Shown: one piece after another, positions 60,616 to 64,000 of the stretch
Numbering within the stretch: the first letter of the stretch is position 1
How the letters are laid out: every line of letters begins with the position of its first letter
Assembly (NCBI RefSeq): GCF_000374525.1
Contig: NZ_KB894572.1
Location: forward strand, 124,001 to 188,000
DNA from: Amorphus coralli DSM 19760
GTDB taxonomy: Bacteria > Pseudomonadota > Alphaproteobacteria > Rhizobiales > Amorphaceae
DNA: 64,000 nucleotides
Direction: 5' to 3'
The notes under the pieces: model-generated
The model's database searches: none
Told to the model about the DNA's origin: nothing
The model's input: only the letters and a program-made list of their open reading frames with translations
Made by a program: the position numbers and the translations under genes

Positions 60616-62097
60616 TTGCGCGCCGATCGGCTTGTGGGAGTAGTCGAGCCTCAACAGATGGCTCAAAGCATCCTCGGGTTTACGAGCTATTTCATGATAG
60701 GCGCCAGTTGGTGGTGGCTGCTGCTCTGCACGCTTTTCGTCGTGCTTGCCGGCTGGCTCGCCTTCGGCCCCTTCGGATCGATCCGCCTCGGGAAGGATGA
60801 CGAGAAGCCCGAGTTCTCCTTTACGTCCTGGATCGCCATGCTTTTTGCCGGAGGTATGGGCGCCGGCCTTCTCTTCTGGGGAGTAGCCGAGCCGGTCGTC
60901 CATTTCGAACATCCTCCCGGCGGAATAGGGGGGACCCCTGCCGCAGCCCGGCAGGCGCTCGTCGTCACCAATCTTCATTGGGGGCTGCATGCCTGGTCGA
61001 TCTACGGCGTCTGCGCCCTGGTGATCGCCTATTTCACCTTTCGACTAGGCAAGCCGCCCTTGATCTCGACACCGCTGAGGGACCTGTTTCGTGGCGGCGC
61101 GGGGCCGTTTGCAGGCATCGCCGCAGACGTGCTCGGCGTCGTTGCTGTCGTGTTCGGCCTTGCCGGCTCCCTAGCCATGGGAGCTCTCCAGGTGCGCTCC
61201 GGCCTTGGGGCCCTGTTTAATATTCCGCCGCTGACCATTGTCTCTCTGATCGTCCTTGCCGTCCTTTATGCGATGTACATGATCTCGACCCTGACCGGCG
61301 TCGAGAAAGGTATGAAGCTTTTGTCCGACATCAACATGGCCCTTGGGCTGGCGTTGATGGCCTTCATCCTGATTTTCGGCCCGACCGCGTTTATTCTTGA
61401 GACTTTCGTCAACACGATAGGCTCTTACTTATCGCAGTTTGTGGAACTTTCGTTTCGCCTCTACCCGTTTGAAGGCCTGACCGAGTGGTCTGCAAACTGG
61501 ACGCTGACTTACCTGATCTGGTGGTTGGCCTGGGGGCCCTTCGTGGGGGTCTTTATCGCGCGCATCTCGCGGGGGCGGACGATTCGTGAGTTCTGCATGG
61601 GCGTTATCTTGCTGCCGTCGGCATTTTCCATCCTCTGGTTCTCGATCTTCGGCGGAGCCGGGATCTACATTGAAATGTATGGGCCCGGCGGCCTTTCATC
61701 GATCATCACCGAAGACGTTGCCGCAGCGTTGTTCACGTTTCTGGACCATTTCCCGTTCTCGGCGGTTCTGGGCGTCGGGGCACTGATCCTAATCGTGATC
61801 TTTCTTGTCACATCCGCGGACAGCGGCACGTTCGTCTTGTCGATGATGACATCCGGCGGCAACCTCAATCCGCCGGCGGCGTCGAAAATACTGTGGGGGA
61901 GCATTGTTGCAGTCCTGACCGCCGCGACGCTGCTTGCAGGCTCCGTGGATGTCGCGAGGGCCATGGCCACGCTGGGCGCCATTCCATTTTCCGCGATCCT
62001 GGTCCTTCAAGTCGTGAGCTTCCTGCGTCGGCTCAGGAATGACCCGTCGCGCGTTCATTCCGATGGGGAAGCGCTGCCGCCAGAGGTGCAGTCATGA
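60616..62097 (+). CDS. BCCT-family transporter lacking transmembrane segment 1
   Basis: The frame gives 493 residues from TTG 60616 (479 from ATG 60658); neither has a good ribosome-binding site. BCCT features are clear: KPEFSFTSWIAMLFAGGMGAGLLFWGVAEP near 65-95 (TM3 glycine stretch), the tryptophan box YLIWWLAWGPFVG near 300 and IARISRGRTIREF following it. BCCT carriers move betaine, choline or carnitine with sodium or protons and usually have 12 helices. By eye only helices 2-12 are encoded. The 5' end may have been lost near the island edge, so function is uncertain. The stop overlaps the next ATG. Confidence 0.85.
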   Translation: MRADRLVGVVEPQQMAQSILGFTSYFMIGASWWWLLLCTLFVVLAGWLAFGPFGSIRLGKDDEKPEFSFTSWIAMLFAGGMGAGLLFWGVAEPVVHFEHPPGGIGGTPAAARQALVVTNLHWGLHAWSIYGVCALVIAYFTFRLGKPPLISTPLRDLFRGGAGPFAGIAADVLGVVAVVFGLAGSLAMGALQVRSGLGALFNIPPLTIVSLIVLAVLYAMYMISTLTGVEKGMKLLSDINMALGLALMAFILIFGPTAFILETFVNTIGSYLSQFVELSFRLYPFEGLTEWSANWTLTYLIWWLAWGPFVGVFIARISRGRTIREFCMGVILLPSAFSILWFSIFGGAGIYIEMYGPGGLSSIITEDVAAALFTFLDHFPFSAVLGVGALILIVIFLVTSADSGTFVLSMMTSGGNLNPPAASKILWGSIVAVLTAATLLAGSVDVARAMATLGAIPFSAILVLQVVSFLRRLRNDPSRVHSDGEALPPEVQS

Positions 62098-63965
62098 GGG
62101 CGTTGTGCGTCGTTCTGTTCGGCCTGCTCCTCGGCGGGTGCTGGTCCGACAGCGTTCGGGTCGGCTCGAAGGATACGGTTGAAAGCCGCATTCTCGCGGA
62201 GATGTTCGCGATCCTTCTCGAAGAAGAGGGCGTCGCGGTTGAGCGCCATCCCGATCTTGGCGGGACTGCCGTGGTGTTCCACGCGCTAACCAGTGGCACC
62301 ATCGACCTCTACCCGGAGTATACCGGCACCGGCCTTGCTCTTCTCGGGAGTCCCCGATCAGAAGCCGAGACCGACAGTTTCACACTCGCCGCCCGGGTTT
62401 TCGCCGAGAATGGCTTGGTATTGCTGGACCCGCTCGGTTTTGAATCGGGCTACGTGGTGTTGGTGCGTCCCGACCTGGCCCGAGACCACGGCCTCGCGAC
62501 CATTTCCGATCTCGCCAGAGTCGATGATCGGTTGCGGTTCGGTGTCACGGAGTCATTTGCCGAGCGCCCGCGCGATGGGCTCGAACCATTCCTCGATCGG
62601 TTCGGCTTGTCCTTCGCTGCCACCGAGATCTTCCCCCGGAACGATCAGGACGAGCTGTACGATTCGCTCGTCGACGGGGTGGTTGACGTGGTGATGGGTG
62701 TGACGACGGACCCTGAGATCGCCGACTATGATCTGTTCGCACTCGCCGACGATTCCCACTTCTTTCCTGTCTACGAAGCGGCGCCGCTTACATCCCAAGC
62801 CGCGCTTCTCAGGGTCCCCGAAGTCGCCGACGTGACGGCCCGACTTGCCGGACGCATCGACGACGAGATGATGCAGGACCTCAATGGTGCTGTCCGCCTC
62901 TATGGCCGTTCCATCAACCGGGTCGCCCGCCAGGCATTGTTCGACCTCGGTCTTGTGACGAAGCCGCCGCGCGATCGCACACCGGTGCTGGCCATTGCGA
63001 CCGCCCAGACCATGGCCGGTACCGAAACCGCGATCGACACGTTGCGGGCGGTTCGCCGGGCACTGCGGGGACGCGAAGTCGTTTATGCAGACAGCGCCGC
63101 CCCGCTGGAGGCGGTGTCGCGGCAGACAGCGCGCCTGGCGCTAACACCCGCCGTCTCGGCCTTCGTCGCCAATGATGGCCAGGTCGTCCGTGACAACCGC
63201 TTCGAGGCAATCGCAGCCGTCGGCTCGACCGTCCTGCACGCCCTGTCGCTGGCAGGAAGCCCCGTGTCTCCGATGGATGCGACGACCATCGCGACCGGCC
63301 CGGCGGGGTCCGCCACCTACCGGCTCGGTGACGCGATTGCCACTTCGCGCAACGGGATCACTCTCGTGCCTCTCGTCGAGGGAAGCCCGCAGGAAGCGGC
63401 TGAAGCGCTGCGCGACGGGCGCGCCGAAGTCGCACTGGTCTTTGCCACCCCCGGCCAGGCCGAGCTTGACAGCCTGCTGTCCCGTTCCGGGGATATCACG
63501 CTTGTTGATGCGGACGGTTGGTGGCGCGGCCCGGCCCAACTTACGCTGCCGGTGATGCGTCCCGCCCAGATCAACACAGACGTCTACAGCGGGCTGGACC
63601 AGCCGGTCGCCACCCTGGCGACGCAGATCGTTCTGTTCGGACCGGCGACACCCGACGGCTTCGCCTTGGGGCGGGATGGACCTGCATCGCTGTTTGAGGA
63701 AGTCCGCCCTCTCCAGTCGCAGAGCGTCGTGGCTATCAATGAAAATCTCGGGCCGCATTCCGCGGTCGACCCTCACCTCCGCCGTGCCCCTGCGCTCACC
63801 CCCCAGGTCACTCTCCACAATGAGGGCATAAATCCTCACCCGGACCGTGCCCTGTTGATGATCCTTATTCTCGCATTCGTTGTCTGGGCAGGCTGGCTGC
63901 TGGTCAGACCCGAAGCCTCGGTCCCTCAAACGAGGGGTGACTCGGGGCGTCGGCCAGACGCGTGA
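62094..63965 (+). CDS. Lipoprotein fusing a ProX/OpuC-like receptor to a TAXI-like domain and a membrane anchor
   Basis: The 623-residue protein has a lipobox (LLLGGC, Cys at about 16). A glycine-betaine-receptor-type domain follows (about 20-285: VGSKDTVESRILAEM, GGTAVVFHALTSGTIDLYPEYTGTG). The second half (about 297-560) has ATGPAGSATYRLGDAIA and GSPQEAAEALRDGRAEVALV, recalling TAXI-type TRAP receptors. A hydrophobic segment at about 584-604 could anchor the C-terminus. The gene overlaps the BCCT stop (ATGA). A receptor fusion tied to a carrier that normally needs none is unusual. No ABC permease or ATPase is beside it in the window. Confidence 0.8.
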   Translation: MRALCVVLFGLLLGGCWSDSVRVGSKDTVESRILAEMFAILLEEEGVAVERHPDLGGTAVVFHALTSGTIDLYPEYTGTGLALLGSPRSEAETDSFTLAARVFAENGLVLLDPLGFESGYVVLVRPDLARDHGLATISDLARVDDRLRFGVTESFAERPRDGLEPFLDRFGLSFAATEIFPRNDQDELYDSLVDGVVDVVMGVTTDPEIADYDLFALADDSHFFPVYEAAPLTSQAALLRVPEVADVTARLAGRIDDEMMQDLNGAVRLYGRSINRVARQALFDLGLVTKPPRDRTPVLAIATAQTMAGTETAIDTLRAVRRALRGREVVYADSAAPLEAVSRQTARLALTPAVSAFVANDGQVVRDNRFEAIAAVGSTVLHALSLAGSPVSPMDATTIATGPAGSATYRLGDAIATSRNGITLVPLVEGSPQEAAEALRDGRAEVALVFATPGQAELDSLLSRSGDITLVDADGWWRGPAQLTLPVMRPAQINTDVYSGLDQPVATLATQIVLFGPATPDGFALGRDGPASLFEEVRPLQSQSVVAINENLGPHSAVDPHLRRAPALTPQVTLHNEGINPHPDRALLMILILAFVVWAGWLLVRPEASVPQTRGDSGRRPDA

Positions 63966-64000
63966 GATCGGAGACTGCCCCATACCGACCTCACTGAAAT

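Noticed and set aside
1-64000. tRNA, rRNA or CRISPR loci
   Set aside because: None recognised on reading; a tRNA covariance scan would be decisive for tRNA genes.

Overview
The window is high-GC, densely packed bacterial chromosome. It is most likely from an alphaproteobacterium, judging by the cobalamin cluster with a HupE-type permease and His-tailed CbiX, the many ATGA/GTGA translational couplings and the frequent GTG/TTG starts. Genus and order cannot be fixed from the sequence alone. No rRNA, tRNA, CRISPR array or phage structural gene was recognised.

Layout. (1) 1-3002: two minus-strand cyclic-di-GMP EAL proteins, the first cut by the window edge. (2) 3373-14342: a corrin-ring synthesis cluster: HupE permease, cbiX, cobH, cobL, cobI, a cbiG-cobJ fusion and cobM on plus; cobK and cbiD on minus; cobA and cbiA on plus. 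CbiX, CbiG and CbiD with no CobG or CobF indicate the cobalt-early ('anaerobic') route. (3) 14560-20671: a five-PAS GGDEF-EAL sensor, a DUF2189 membrane protein and dusA. (4) 20565-60219: a genomic island of about 39.7 kb inserted in the 5' end of dusA. It is bounded by direct repeats of the dusA start region (20565-20742 and 60204-60382) and has a frameshifted, IS3-truncated integrase next to dusA. (5) 60616-63965: a BCCT-type transporter lacking its first membrane segment, translationally coupled to an unusual double binding-protein fusion.

Island cargo, left to right: a polyamine-type ABC operon with a cysteine hydrolase and a divergent XRE-type regulator; a VOC protein and a LysR regulator; a NitT/TauT-type ABC importer leading into an amidohydrolase and a three-subunit molybdenum hydroxylase. 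Next comes a convergent operon of AllD-like dehydrogenase, M20 amidohydrolase, HpaI-like aldolase, 2-hydroxyacid dehydrogenase and NodB-fold-like protein with its own LysR regulator. Together these look like uptake and oxidation of an N-heterocycle or ureide-like compound. A second LysR-linked operon couples a Tat-exported binding protein and ABC importer to a CoA-thioester pathway (CoA ligase, paired acyl-CoA dehydrogenases, enoyl-CoA hydratase, thiolase-like protein and DUF35 partner). At the right end sits a three-gene module of unknown function: secreted VWA protein, SH3-like protein and a 1246-residue exported protein.

Most interesting items: the dusA-bounded, apparently immobilised catabolic island; the VWA/SH3/1246-residue module; the BCCT plus ProX-TAXI-like fused receptor pair; the cobalt-early pathway in a probable alphaproteobacterium; and several perfect inverted repeats in regulatory gaps.
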